A stretch of DNA of 12,221 nt from JBFISM01 sp041608535. Lineage in GTDB: Bacteria; Actinomycetota; Acidimicrobiia; Spongiisociales; UBA5794. Made by a program: the position numbers and the translations under genes. Positions 5,911-12,132 of this stretch are shown here, in pieces (position 1 is the stretch's first letter; each line of letters begins with the position of its first letter). Location: contig JBFISM010000115.1 in NCBI GenBank assembly GCA_041608535.1, forward strand, positions 1-12,221, read 5' to 3'. The notes beneath the pieces are model-generated. The model did no database searches. It was not told the DNA's origin and worked only from the letters and a program-made list of their open reading frames with translations.

Positions 5911-6429
5911 GTGATCTGGCTGACGCGGCCACCGTATGTCCGCTGGCTCGCCGCCGTGGGCCTGATCCTCGGAAGCGCCGCCATGGATCTGGCAGGTCGA
6001 GCCACGGAGCCGGTGCCCTTTGCCGCATCTGCAATCGAACGTGGGGCCGACCTGGCTGCTGCAGATGTGGAGTGGCGGAGCAGCCCGGTGGGCCTCATCG
6101 ACGCCGTCACCTCGCTCGCCGGGTATGCGCAGAGGCCGATCGCAGCCGGCGATCCGATCACACGAGCGGTGGTTGCGGCGTCGAGACCGATCCCGGAGGG
6201 ATGGTGGTCGGTGCCGGTCGAGCTACCCGTCGCTGCCGAGACCGGCCAGGACGTGCGGCTGGTGGGAATCGAGCCTGGGTTCTCCATCGACGGCGTGGTG
6301 GCGGGGATCGCCACGCAGAGCGCATTTGGTGTGAGTCAGCCCGGTCTCGTGGCGGTGCCCCCCGAGGCGGCCGACCGAGTGGCACGGGCCCTCGCCACCA
6401 ACCGGCTGGTGATCCTGCTCGGGACCTGA
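5911..6429 (+). CDS. Membrane-anchored SAF-domain protein (CpaB-like fold)
   Basis: The protein has 172 residues from GTG 5911 (178 from ATG 5893). An N-terminal hydrophobic anchor (about residues 13-28, WLAAVGLILGSAA) places the rest outside the membrane. The following segment has the SAF pattern seen in Flp-pilus protein CpaB and relatives. It has an IERGADLAAADVEW stretch (42-55), then a RPIAAGDPITRAVV stretch (75-88), where a second G-x-x-I turn is expected. The C-terminal half continues with small beta-strand-like stretches ending in RLVILLGT. CpaB helps assemble the secretin channel of tight-adherence pili, but no pilus gene is nearby and the protein is shorter than CpaB. Its role is therefore unknown. 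It lies 36 bases upstream of uppP, which has its own promoter-like box. Confidence 0.65.
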   Translation: MIWLTRPPYVRWLAAVGLILGSAAMDLAGRATEPVPFAASAIERGADLAAADVEWRSSPVGLIDAVTSLAGYAQRPIAAGDPITRAVVAASRPIPEGWWSVPVELPVAAETGQDVRLVGIEPGFSIDGVVAGIATQSAFGVSQPGLVAVPPEAADRVARALATNRLVILLGT

Positions 6430-6453
6430 CACCGCCATTCGACTGCACCCCGG

Positions 6454-6459
6454 TATGCT
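6454..6459 (+). promoter_or_regulatory. -10 box of a probable leaderless uppP transcript
   Basis: TATGCT is followed by six bases and the GTG start of uppP at 6466. No ribosome binding site is present between them. CTGACA at 6426-6431 resembles a -35 box, but its 22-base spacing is too wide to rely on. Confidence 0.5.
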
Positions 6460-6465
6460 CGCTCG

Positions 6466-7224
6466 GTGCTCGACGCTGCGTTGTGGGGGCTCATCCAGGG
6501 TCTCACCGAGTTCCTGCCGATCTCATCGAGTGGGCATCTCGTCATCATCCCAGCCCTACTTGGGCGTGACGGTCCCGATCTGGCCACATCTGCCGTGCTG
6601 CACGTGGGCACGCTCGCCGCCGTGGTGGTCTACTTCTGGCGCGATCTGCTCGAGGTGATCAGACTCACCCCGGAGGGCAAACGCCGGCTGAGCTTCCTCG
6701 TCATCGGCACCATCCCCGCCGTCCTCATCGGACTGACACTGCGCCGCCCGCTGGATCGGCTCAACGAGCAGCCCCGGCTCGTCGCTATGGCGCTCGTCGG
6801 CACCGGTTTGATCCTGCTCGGGTCGCGGTACCTGCACCGTGGCGAGCGGCGTGCGGAGTCCGCCGGCGCCCGGGCCGCAGTGGTGATGGGACTAGGGCAA
6901 GCGCTGGCGCTCATCCCTGGCGTCTCGCGGTCTGGGACCACCATCACCACTGGATTGTTCGAGGGGTTCACCCATCGCGAAGCCGCACGGCTGGCCTTTC
7001 TGCTCGGCATTCCCGCCATCGCCGGCGCCGGGCTGCTCAACTTCGCCGATCTCATCGGGACCGACAGCGGTGTGAGCGGCTCTCTGTGGGTGGGTGTCGT
7101 CGTGGCTGCGGTGGTCGGCTACGGTGCCATCGCGTTTCTGCTGAGACTCATCGCACGCACCGGGCTCGAGCCGTACGGCTGGTATTGCGTCGGTCTCGGC
7201 ATTGTCGGGATCCTGGTGGTGTGA
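6466..7224 (+). CDS. uppP: Undecaprenyl-diphosphatase UppP (BacA)
   Basis: UppP removes a phosphate from undecaprenyl diphosphate, regenerating the lipid carrier used for peptidoglycan and other wall polymers; overproduction gives bacitracin resistance in other bacteria. The 252 residues form many hydrophobic helices. Both catalytic signatures are present: GLIQGLTEFLPISSSGH (8-24), including Q11, E15 and the SSSGH run, and the inverted-repeat motif PGVSRSGTT (151-159) with its essential Ser and Arg. The start is GTG 6466, because the family motif begins only a few residues later. It is expressed from its own -10 box or by read-through from the SAF-domain gene. Together with plsY on the other side of the divergent region, it makes this an envelope-synthesis neighbourhood. 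Confidence 0.95.
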   Translation: MLDAALWGLIQGLTEFLPISSSGHLVIIPALLGRDGPDLATSAVLHVGTLAAVVVYFWRDLLEVIRLTPEGKRRLSFLVIGTIPAVLIGLTLRRPLDRLNEQPRLVAMALVGTGLILLGSRYLHRGERRAESAGARAAVVMGLGQALALIPGVSRSGTTITTGLFEGFTHREAARLAFLLGIPAIAGAGLLNFADLIGTDSGVSGSLWVGVVVAAVVGYGAIAFLLRLIARTGLEPYGWYCVGLGIVGILVV

Positions 7225-7247
7225 ACCGGGTGCACCTCGGGCGCCGC

Positions 7248-7253
7248 TAGCCT
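7248..7253 (+). promoter_or_regulatory. Possible -10 box of the thioredoxin-like gene
   Basis: TAGCCT is followed by eight bases and ATG 7262, again leaving almost no leader. There is no Shine-Dalgarno in the 37 bases after uppP. The spacing is two bases longer than at the other leaderless-looking genes of the window. Confidence 0.35.
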
Positions 7254-7261
7254 GATCTGCG

Positions 7262-7684
7262 ATGTTCACCCGCAAGACGAAGCCGACCAAGATCCACTCA
7301 CTCGATGAGCTGAAACCGCTCATCGAATCGGGCCAGCCGGTGTTGCTCGACTTCTTCCAGGTCAACTGTCGCCCCTGCAAGATCATGGACGGAGTGATCA
7401 ACGAGCTGGCCCACGAGTACCGCGAGAGCGCTCACGTGGTCAAGATCGACGTGACCAAGGTCCCCGGGGCTGCTCAGGCATTCGGGGTGCGGTCCACACC
7501 CACGTTCGTGCTGCTCGGCACCGCCGCCAAATCGTCCAAAAAGCGCCGCCGCAAAGCCGGGAACGGCGCCAACGAGGGGGCAGGACCCAGCAGGGTCACT
7601 CCCCGCTGGCGCGCCGCCGGCCTGATCAAGAAAGACCAGCTCGCCAAGGTGCTCGAGTCCAACGGCGCCGTCCTCGCCGGCTGA
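7262..7684 (+). CDS. Thioredoxin-like protein with CRPC active site and a basic insertion
   Basis: The 140-residue protein has a thioredoxin fold: VLLDFFQVNCRPCK (27-40) with active site C36-R-P-C39, VVKIDVTKVPGAAQAFGVRS (59-78), and TPTFVLL (79-85) with the cis-proline P80. There is no signal peptide, so it is probably cytoplasmic and acts as a disulfide reductase or exchange protein. CRPC differs from the CGPC of classical thioredoxins. After the fourth strand, where thioredoxins have a short hairpin, about 25 extra residues are inserted (roughly 89-118). This stretch has a KKRRRK cluster and a Gly/Asn/Ala-rich part, and the usual helix KKDQLAKVLE (123-132) follows. The insertion could bind nucleic acid or a partner. 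No thioredoxin reductase is nearby. Confidence 0.85.
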   Translation: MFTRKTKPTKIHSLDELKPLIESGQPVLLDFFQVNCRPCKIMDGVINELAHEYRESAHVVKIDVTKVPGAAQAFGVRSTPTFVLLGTAAKSSKKRRRKAGNGANEGAGPSRVTPRWRAAGLIKKDQLAKVLESNGAVLAG

Positions 7685-7714
7685 CCCGACCGCACGGCAT
7701 CCGAGTCCGGTCAG
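7681..7714. terminator. Weak inverted repeat between two convergent genes
   Basis: CTGACC (7681-7686) and GGTCAG (7709-7714) are exact inverted repeats that include the stop codons of both convergent genes. An alternative 5-bp stem, GACCG/CGGTC (7688-7692 with 7708-7712), overlaps it. The loops are long and no T-run follows, so a terminator role is only a suggestion from position. Confidence 0.25.
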
Positions 7715-8568
7715 TCGTAGTCGTAGAACCCTCGCCCGGTCTTGCGGCCGAGAAGACCGGCCTCGACCATGCGTTTGAGCAGCGGTGGCGGGGCATAGCG
7801 GGGTTGGCGGAACTCCTCGAAGAGCGATTCCGCAACGAAGAGCATCGTGTCGTTGCCGATGAGATCGCTGAGCGTCAGCGGCCCCATCGGGTATCCGGCG
7901 CCGTTCACCATGCCGGCGTCGATGTCCTCCTTGGTGGCGAACCCCTCCTCGTACATGCGCATCGCATCGATGATGTACGGCACGAGCAGCATGTTGACGA
8001 TGAAGCCGGCGCGGTCCTTGGCGTGCACCACGGTCTTGCCCAAGATGTCGGTGGCAAATGCCGCAGCCCGCGCCACCGCATCGTCCGACGAGAGCACGCC
8101 GTGGACGATCTCCACGAGCGGCATCACCGTTGCCGGGTTGAAGAAATGCATCCCCACCACGGACTCGGGCCGCCGGGTGGCTTTGGCGATTCGCGTGATC
8201 GGGATCGAGGAGGTGTTCGAGGCGAGCACCGCATCGTCGGCCACGACTATCTCGTCGAGCCGGCCGAAGAGATCGGTCTTGAGCTCCTCATTCTCGGGGA
8301 CGGCCTCGACCACCAGCTGACGGTCGGCAAGCTCGCCGAGGTCGGTCACGAATCGCAGGCGATCCAACGCATCGCTGCGCTCTTGCGCGGTGGCCTTCCC
8401 GCGCTCCACAGCCTTGGCGAGGGACTTCTCGATACGAGCGTTCGAACCCTCGGCCAGAGCTTCGTCGGCTTCGCGCACGACCACGTCGAGACCGGCCCGA
8501 GCGCAGATCTCCGCGATCCCTCCACCCATCTGACCACCGCCGACGATCCCTATGCGCTCGAAACTCAT
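7711..8568 (-). CDS. 3-hydroxyacyl-CoA (3-hydroxybutyryl-CoA) dehydrogenase, FadB2-like
   Basis: This 285-residue, single-function enzyme oxidises 3-hydroxyacyl-CoA to 3-ketoacyl-CoA with NAD, or runs in reverse, in fatty-acid or butyrate-type metabolism. The Rossmann motif GGGQMGGGIAE (10-20) binds NAD. The catalytic set is recognisable: S120 in SNTSS, H141 in GMHFFNP (139-145), E153 and N192 in FIVNMLLVPY. The C-terminal helical domain contains NGAGYPMGPLTLSDLIG (222-238) and ends GRKTGRGFYDYD. The VNMLLVPYIIDAM stretch resembles mycobacterial FadB2. ATG 8568 is preceded by GGGAGG seven bases upstream, a clear ribosome site. It is divergent from the P-type ATPase gene across 84 bases and has no other beta-oxidation gene beside it. 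Confidence 0.93.
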   Translation of the reverse strand: MSFERIGIVGGGQMGGGIAEICARAGLDVVVREADEALAEGSNARIEKSLAKAVERGKATAQERSDALDRLRFVTDLGELADRQLVVEAVPENEELKTDLFGRLDEIVVADDAVLASNTSSIPITRIAKATRRPESVVGMHFFNPATVMPLVEIVHGVLSSDDAVARAAAFATDILGKTVVHAKDRAGFIVNMLLVPYIIDAMRMYEEGFATKEDIDAGMVNGAGYPMGPLTLSDLIGNDTMLFVAESLFEEFRQPRYAPPPLLKRMVEAGLLGRKTGRGFYDYD

Positions 8569-8575
8569 TTGCTCG

Positions 8576-8581
8576 CCTCCC
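8576..8581 (-). promoter_or_regulatory. Shine-Dalgarno of the hydroxyacyl-CoA dehydrogenase gene
   Basis: GGGAGG on the minus strand, seven bases before ATG 8568, fixes the start. The frame stays open for another 229 codons upstream, but that part runs antisense to the P-type ATPase gene and has no family resemblance. Confidence 0.6.
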
Positions 8582-8640
8582 GTCCTCGCCAACCGTGCGC
8601 CGGGAGCGTAGACGCGGGATGTGTTGTCGGTACCGTCAAG

Positions 8641-8646
8641 TAGTCT
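8641..8646 (+). promoter_or_regulatory. -10 box of a probable leaderless P-type ATPase transcript
   Basis: TAGTCT is followed by six bases and ATG 8653, with no ribosome binding site. This is the same TANNNT-N6-RTG arrangement as at plsY and uppP. It supports ATG 8653 over the second ATG two codons later. Confidence 0.5.
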
Positions 8647-8652
8647 CGACCC

Positions 8653-11229
8653 ATGGGGATGACGGATCGGCGCGTGGATCTGCGGGCGTCGGGTCTGACC
8701 CGAGCCGAGGCGGAGCAGCGAATCGCTGCCGGGCACGCCAACACCCTCCCCGACGGCCCCAGCCGCACGACCGCGGAGATCGTGCGCGCCAACCTGCTCA
8801 CCAGATTCAACGTGCTGCTCGGGGCGCTGCTCGTGGTGGTGCTGTTCGTGATTCGTGAGCCGCGGGATGCGTTGTTCGGCATAGTGCTCGTTTCCAACGC
8901 TGCGATTGGCATCGTCCAAGAGCTGCGGGCGAAACGCACCCTCGATCGGCTGGAGGTCGTGGCCATGCCCCGGGTGCATGTGCTGCGAGACGGTGTGCTC
9001 AGCGAGCTGACTCCGGAAGAGTTGGTGCTCGACGATGTCATCGAGGTGGCGGCGGGCGACCAGATCCCGGTTGACGGGGTGGTGGTGGCGAGCCAGGGGC
9101 TCGAGATCGACGAGTCCCTGCTGACGGGAGAATCGGACGCCATCGCCAAGCTCCCTGGCGATCGCTGCCTCTCCGGCAGTTTCGTCGCCGCCGGAAGCGG
9201 TCGGTTCCGTGCCACCAGGGTCGGGGCCGAGGCGTATGCGGTCAAGTTGGCGCAAGAGGCCAAGCGCTTCACGCTGGTCCGCTCGGAATTGCGTGACGGC
9301 ATCGACTGGATCATCCGGGTCGTGTCATACGCCGTCGTGCCGATGATCGCACTCCTCGTGTGGGCGCAGCTCACCGCCGGAGAGGCGTTCAACGAGTCGC
9401 TGCGTGGCGGTGTGGCCGGGGCGGTGGGCATGATCCCACAAGGGCTCGTGCTGCTGACATCGCTCGCCTTTGCCGTGGGGGTGATACGGCTGGGTCGGAG
9501 CAATGTTCTCGTCAAGGAGCTCCCCGCAATCGAGGGTCTGGCGCGCGTAGACACTGTCTGTTTCGACAAGACCGGCACGCTCACGATGGGCAAGCTCTCG
9601 GTCCACGAGGTGGTCCGGCTGGCAGACGTCGACGTGGCGTCACCGCTGGCCGCGCTCGCCGCAACGGACCCCAATCCGAACGCAACGCAGAAGGCGGTCC
9701 TCACCGCATACGCCGACGCTCCCGATTGGCCGGCGACCGCAACCGTGCCGTTCTCGTCGAAACGCAAGTGGAGCGGGGCCACGTTCGCCGCCCACGGCAC
9801 CTGGATCTTGGGGGCGCCGAGCGTGGTGATTCCCGAGCACGCCAAGGCGATGACCGAAGCGGAGGGAAGAGCGGTGCAGGGCCAACGGGTGCTCGCCCTG
9901 GCGTATACGAGAGATCCGCTCGTCGGCGATGCGCTGCCGGCTCGTCTCGAACCCGTGGCACTCTTGTCGCTCGGCGACACCATCCGACCTGACGCAGCGT
10001 CGACGCTCCAATACTTCGCCGAACAGGGTGTCGCCGCCAAGGTCATCAGCGGTGATCATCCGGCAACGGTCGCCGCCATCGCCCGAGCGACAGGCGTTCC
10101 CGGTTCGGCGGATGTCGTCGATGCCAAGGATCTGCCCGAGGACCCGGAGCTACTCGCCAAGGTGGTGGAAGAATCGAGTGTGTTCGGCAGGGTCACGCCT
10201 CATCAGAAACAGGCCATGGTGGCGGCGCTGCAATCCGGCGGGCATGTCGTTGCGATGACCGGTGACGGGGTCAACGACGTTCTGGCTCTGAAAGACAGCG
10301 ACATCGGCATCGCCGTCGGCTCGGGAGCACCGGCGTCGCGCGCTGTTGCGCAGCTCGTGTTGCTGGACGGGCAATTCAGCCGGCTGCCCTCCATCGTCGC
10401 CGAGGGGCGCCGAGTCATCGCCAACATCGAGCGCGTGGCCAACCTGTTCGTCACCAAGACCGTGTACGCCATCGTTCTCGCGATCGCCATCGGTGTCGTC
10501 GCTCTTCCCTTCCCGTTCCTTCCCCGCCACCTCACGCTCGTCGGCGCCATCACGATCGGCATCCCGGCCTTCTTCCTGGCGCTGGCGCCGAACGCCCACC
10601 GAGCCCAGCCGGGGATGGTGGGTCGGGTGCTGCGGTTCGCCCTCCCCACCGGGGTCGTTGCGGCAGTGGCGACGTTTGGTGCGTACCAGCTTGCGATCTC
10701 GGAAGGGGTGAAGCTCGAGGAGGCTCGTACCGTGGCGGTGCTGGTGCTCACGGCCATCGGGTTGTTTGCGCTCACCATCGTCAGCCGGCCGCTGGTTCCT
10801 TGGAAGAAGAGCCTCATCGCATCTATGGCCGGCCTGTTGTTGCTGGCGATGATCAGCGGACCCTCCCACGAGTTCTTCGAGCTCAACCTGCCACGTCCCG
10901 CAGTGCTCTTTGCAGGCGTGGGCATTCTCGCCATCACCGGGTCGGCGATGGTGGGCACGCTGCGGCTCGTCGGGTGGGTCAAGACGGTGCCCGACCTGCT
11001 CCGTCAGTACGAGCCGACGGAGACCGCGCTCTGGCAGACCGTCCGGGAGCGCCTCCGACCGGTGCGAGTCCGCACCCGGACGATGCCGCCCGAACCATTG
11101 GTCGACCCGTCGCCGCCTGCGGAGCAACCGAGCCCAGAATCTGCGGAGCCGATCGACTGGATCGATCCCGACGAACTGCTCGCACGACCGATCGAGCCGG
11201 AGCGGCAGGATCACGTCGTCGGCGAGTGA
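8653..11229 (+). CDS. P-type cation-transporting ATPase, CtpE-like
   Basis: The 858-residue membrane pump closely follows Mycobacterium tuberculosis CtpE, reported as a calcium-uptake ATPase. LTRAEAEQRIAAGHANTLPD (15-34) resembles the CtpE N-terminus. The actuator motif EIDESLLTGES (151-161), the phosphorylation site CFDKTGTL (303-310, D305), the nucleotide-site KWSGATF (372-378) and the hinge MTGDGVNDVLALKD (535-548) are all present, so the pump should be catalytically complete. In helix M4 the ion-site motif reads IPQGLVLLTS (261-270), with Gln263 where CtpE and calcium pumps have Glu (PEGL). After the last membrane helices a proline- and acid-rich tail of about 75 residues (roughly 783-858) extends beyond the CtpE length. 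There is no metal-binding domain at the N-terminus. The gene is divergent from the dehydrogenase gene and precedes a membrane-bound thioredoxin by 63 bases. Confidence 0.92.
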   Translation: MGMTDRRVDLRASGLTRAEAEQRIAAGHANTLPDGPSRTTAEIVRANLLTRFNVLLGALLVVVLFVIREPRDALFGIVLVSNAAIGIVQELRAKRTLDRLEVVAMPRVHVLRDGVLSELTPEELVLDDVIEVAAGDQIPVDGVVVASQGLEIDESLLTGESDAIAKLPGDRCLSGSFVAAGSGRFRATRVGAEAYAVKLAQEAKRFTLVRSELRDGIDWIIRVVSYAVVPMIALLVWAQLTAGEAFNESLRGGVAGAVGMIPQGLVLLTSLAFAVGVIRLGRSNVLVKELPAIEGLARVDTVCFDKTGTLTMGKLSVHEVVRLADVDVASPLAALAATDPNPNATQKAVLTAYADAPDWPATATVPFSSKRKWSGATFAAHGTWILGAPSVVIPEHAKAMTEAEGRAVQGQRVLALAYTRDPLVGDALPARLEPVALLSLGDTIRPDAASTLQYFAEQGVAAKVISGDHPATVAAIARATGVPGSADVVDAKDLPEDPELLAKVVEESSVFGRVTPHQKQAMVAALQSGGHVVAMTGDGVNDVLALKDSDIGIAVGSGAPASRAVAQLVLLDGQFSRLPSIVAEGRRVIANIERVANLFVTKTVYAIVLAIAIGVVALPFPFLPRHLTLVGAITIGIPAFFLALAPNAHRAQPGMVGRVLRFALPTGVVAAVATFGAYQLAISEGVKLEEARTVAVLVLTAIGLFALTIVSRPLVPWKKSLIASMAGLLLLAMISGPSHEFFELNLPRPAVLFAGVGILAITGSAMVGTLRLVGWVKTVPDLLRQYEPTETALWQTVRERLRPVRVRTRTMPPEPLVDPSPPAEQPSPESAEPIDWIDPDELLARPIEPERQDHVVGE

Positions 11230-11292
11230 TCGCAATGTGTCAGGGTGGCGATACTTTGGGAGCGATACCGAGACTGCCCGCGTTCTCGACGC

Positions 11293-11901
11293 ATGGCTCG
11301 TAGGTCCAGTGCACAGCAGCGCGCTGCAAAACGGCGTGAGGCCGAGCTGCGACGCGCCCGCCACGCCAAGAGAAGGAGGCTGCAAGGCATCGCGATCGCC
11401 GTCGGATCGGTGGCCGTGATCTCCGCGCTGCTCGTCGTTCTCTGGCCGGAGCCCGCGGTCGGCGACACGTCCCGGGATGCGTGGGATCTACCAGCGCTCG
11501 AAGGCGACGGTCGAGTTGCGATCCAGGACTTCCGGGGCAAACCGACTGTGGTTGCGTTCTTCGCCTCGTGGTGTGAGGTGTGCGAAGTCGAGATGCCGGA
11601 GATGTTCGATCTCAGCCGGCAGATCGGTGACCGGGTGAACTTCGTCGGCGTCAATACCCAAGACCACGGACAGGGTCTCGGCGACGCCCGCAAATGGGGA
11701 ATCGCCGGGAACTGGCCGCTGGCTCGCGACATCAACAACGGCAACGGCAGCGCCCTGTCGATGGTCACCTTCGGAGCGCGCGGCTCACCGGCGAACGTGA
11801 TCTATGACGAGAACGGCGCCGTCGTACACGTACAGCTCGGCGGTCTCAGCAACGAACAGATCCTGGCATTGCTGCAGCAGCACACGGAGTTCGAGCTCTG
11901 A
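11293..11901 (+). CDS. Membrane-anchored TlpA/ResA-like thioredoxin
   Basis: From ATG 11293 the protein has 202 residues. It has a very basic N-terminus (about 1-31, rich in Arg, Ala and Gln), one transmembrane helix (about 32-51) and an extracytoplasmic thioredoxin domain. The domain shows PTVVAFFASWCEVCEVEMPE (84-103) with active site C94-E-V-C97, VNFVGVNTQD (115-124), the cis-proline region RGSPANVIYDENG (163-175) and the final helix. This layout matches TlpA, ResA or CcmG reductases, which use electrons from CcdA or DsbD to reduce exported proteins such as apocytochromes. No ccdA or cytochrome-assembly gene is visible, so the substrate is open. An in-frame GTG at 11245 would add 16 residues without family character. 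The positive N-terminus fits an N-in orientation. Confidence 0.87.
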   Translation: MARRSSAQQRAAKRREAELRRARHAKRRRLQGIAIAVGSVAVISALLVVLWPEPAVGDTSRDAWDLPALEGDGRVAIQDFRGKPTVVAFFASWCEVCEVEMPEMFDLSRQIGDRVNFVGVNTQDHGQGLGDARKWGIAGNWPLARDINNGNGSALSMVTFGARGSPANVIYDENGAVVHVQLGGLSNEQILALLQQHTEFEL

Positions 11902-11923
11902 GCAGCGGTACCATGCCCCTTCC

Positions 11924-11996
11924 GCCCGCGTAGCTCAGGGGATAGAGCAACTGCCTCCTAAGCAGTAGGTCGCAGGTTCGAATCCTGCCGCGGGCG
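11924..11996 (+). tRNA. tRNA-Arg, anticodon CCT
   Basis: The 73 bases fold as a complete cloverleaf: acceptor GCCCGCG/CGCGGGC, D stem GCTC/GAGC, anticodon stem ACTGC/GCAGT with loop CTCCTAA, T stem GCAGG/CCTGC with loop TTCGAAT, and discriminator G. The anticodon CCT reads AGG. No CCA end is encoded. Its last 22 bases reappear 158 bases downstream. The 3' ends of tRNA genes, arginine tRNAs among them, are common attachment sites for integrases. Confidence 0.96.
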
Positions 11997-12063
11997 CGCA
12001 ACGGGGCAACCCCTCGTCACGATTGCTATTCACAATCGCTCCTCGCCACCGCGCACCACCCCC
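11975..12063 (+). repeat. Direct repeat, copy A, starting inside tRNA-Arg
   Basis: The repeat begins at GGTTCGAATCC in the T arm of tRNA-Arg, includes the tRNA 3' end, and continues at least 67 bases past it. The part beyond the tRNA contains a GGGG-CAA-CCCC hairpin (12003-12013) and a CGATTG-N7-CAATCG hairpin (12020-12038). Copy B, 158 bases downstream, matches in 87 of 89 positions, differing at 12001 and 12049. The spacer at 12064-12132 is A- and C-rich and unlike the repeat. Confidence 0.92.
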
Positions 12064-12132
12064 ACCACACAGAGACGGGGAACAAACACAGCGGCAACGA
12101 CACCCTCACCGCCGCCAACCCCAACCAGCGAG

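Noticed and set aside
8569..9255. N-terminal extension of the dehydrogenase frame by 229 codons
   Set aside because: The GGGAGG site and the Rossmann motif begin at ATG 8568; the extension is antisense to the ATPase gene.
10150..11385. 411-codon frame antisense to the P-type ATPase and TlpA-like genes
   Set aside because: It covers two clearly functional genes, its composition is Arg/His/Gln-rich, and no motif is recognisable.
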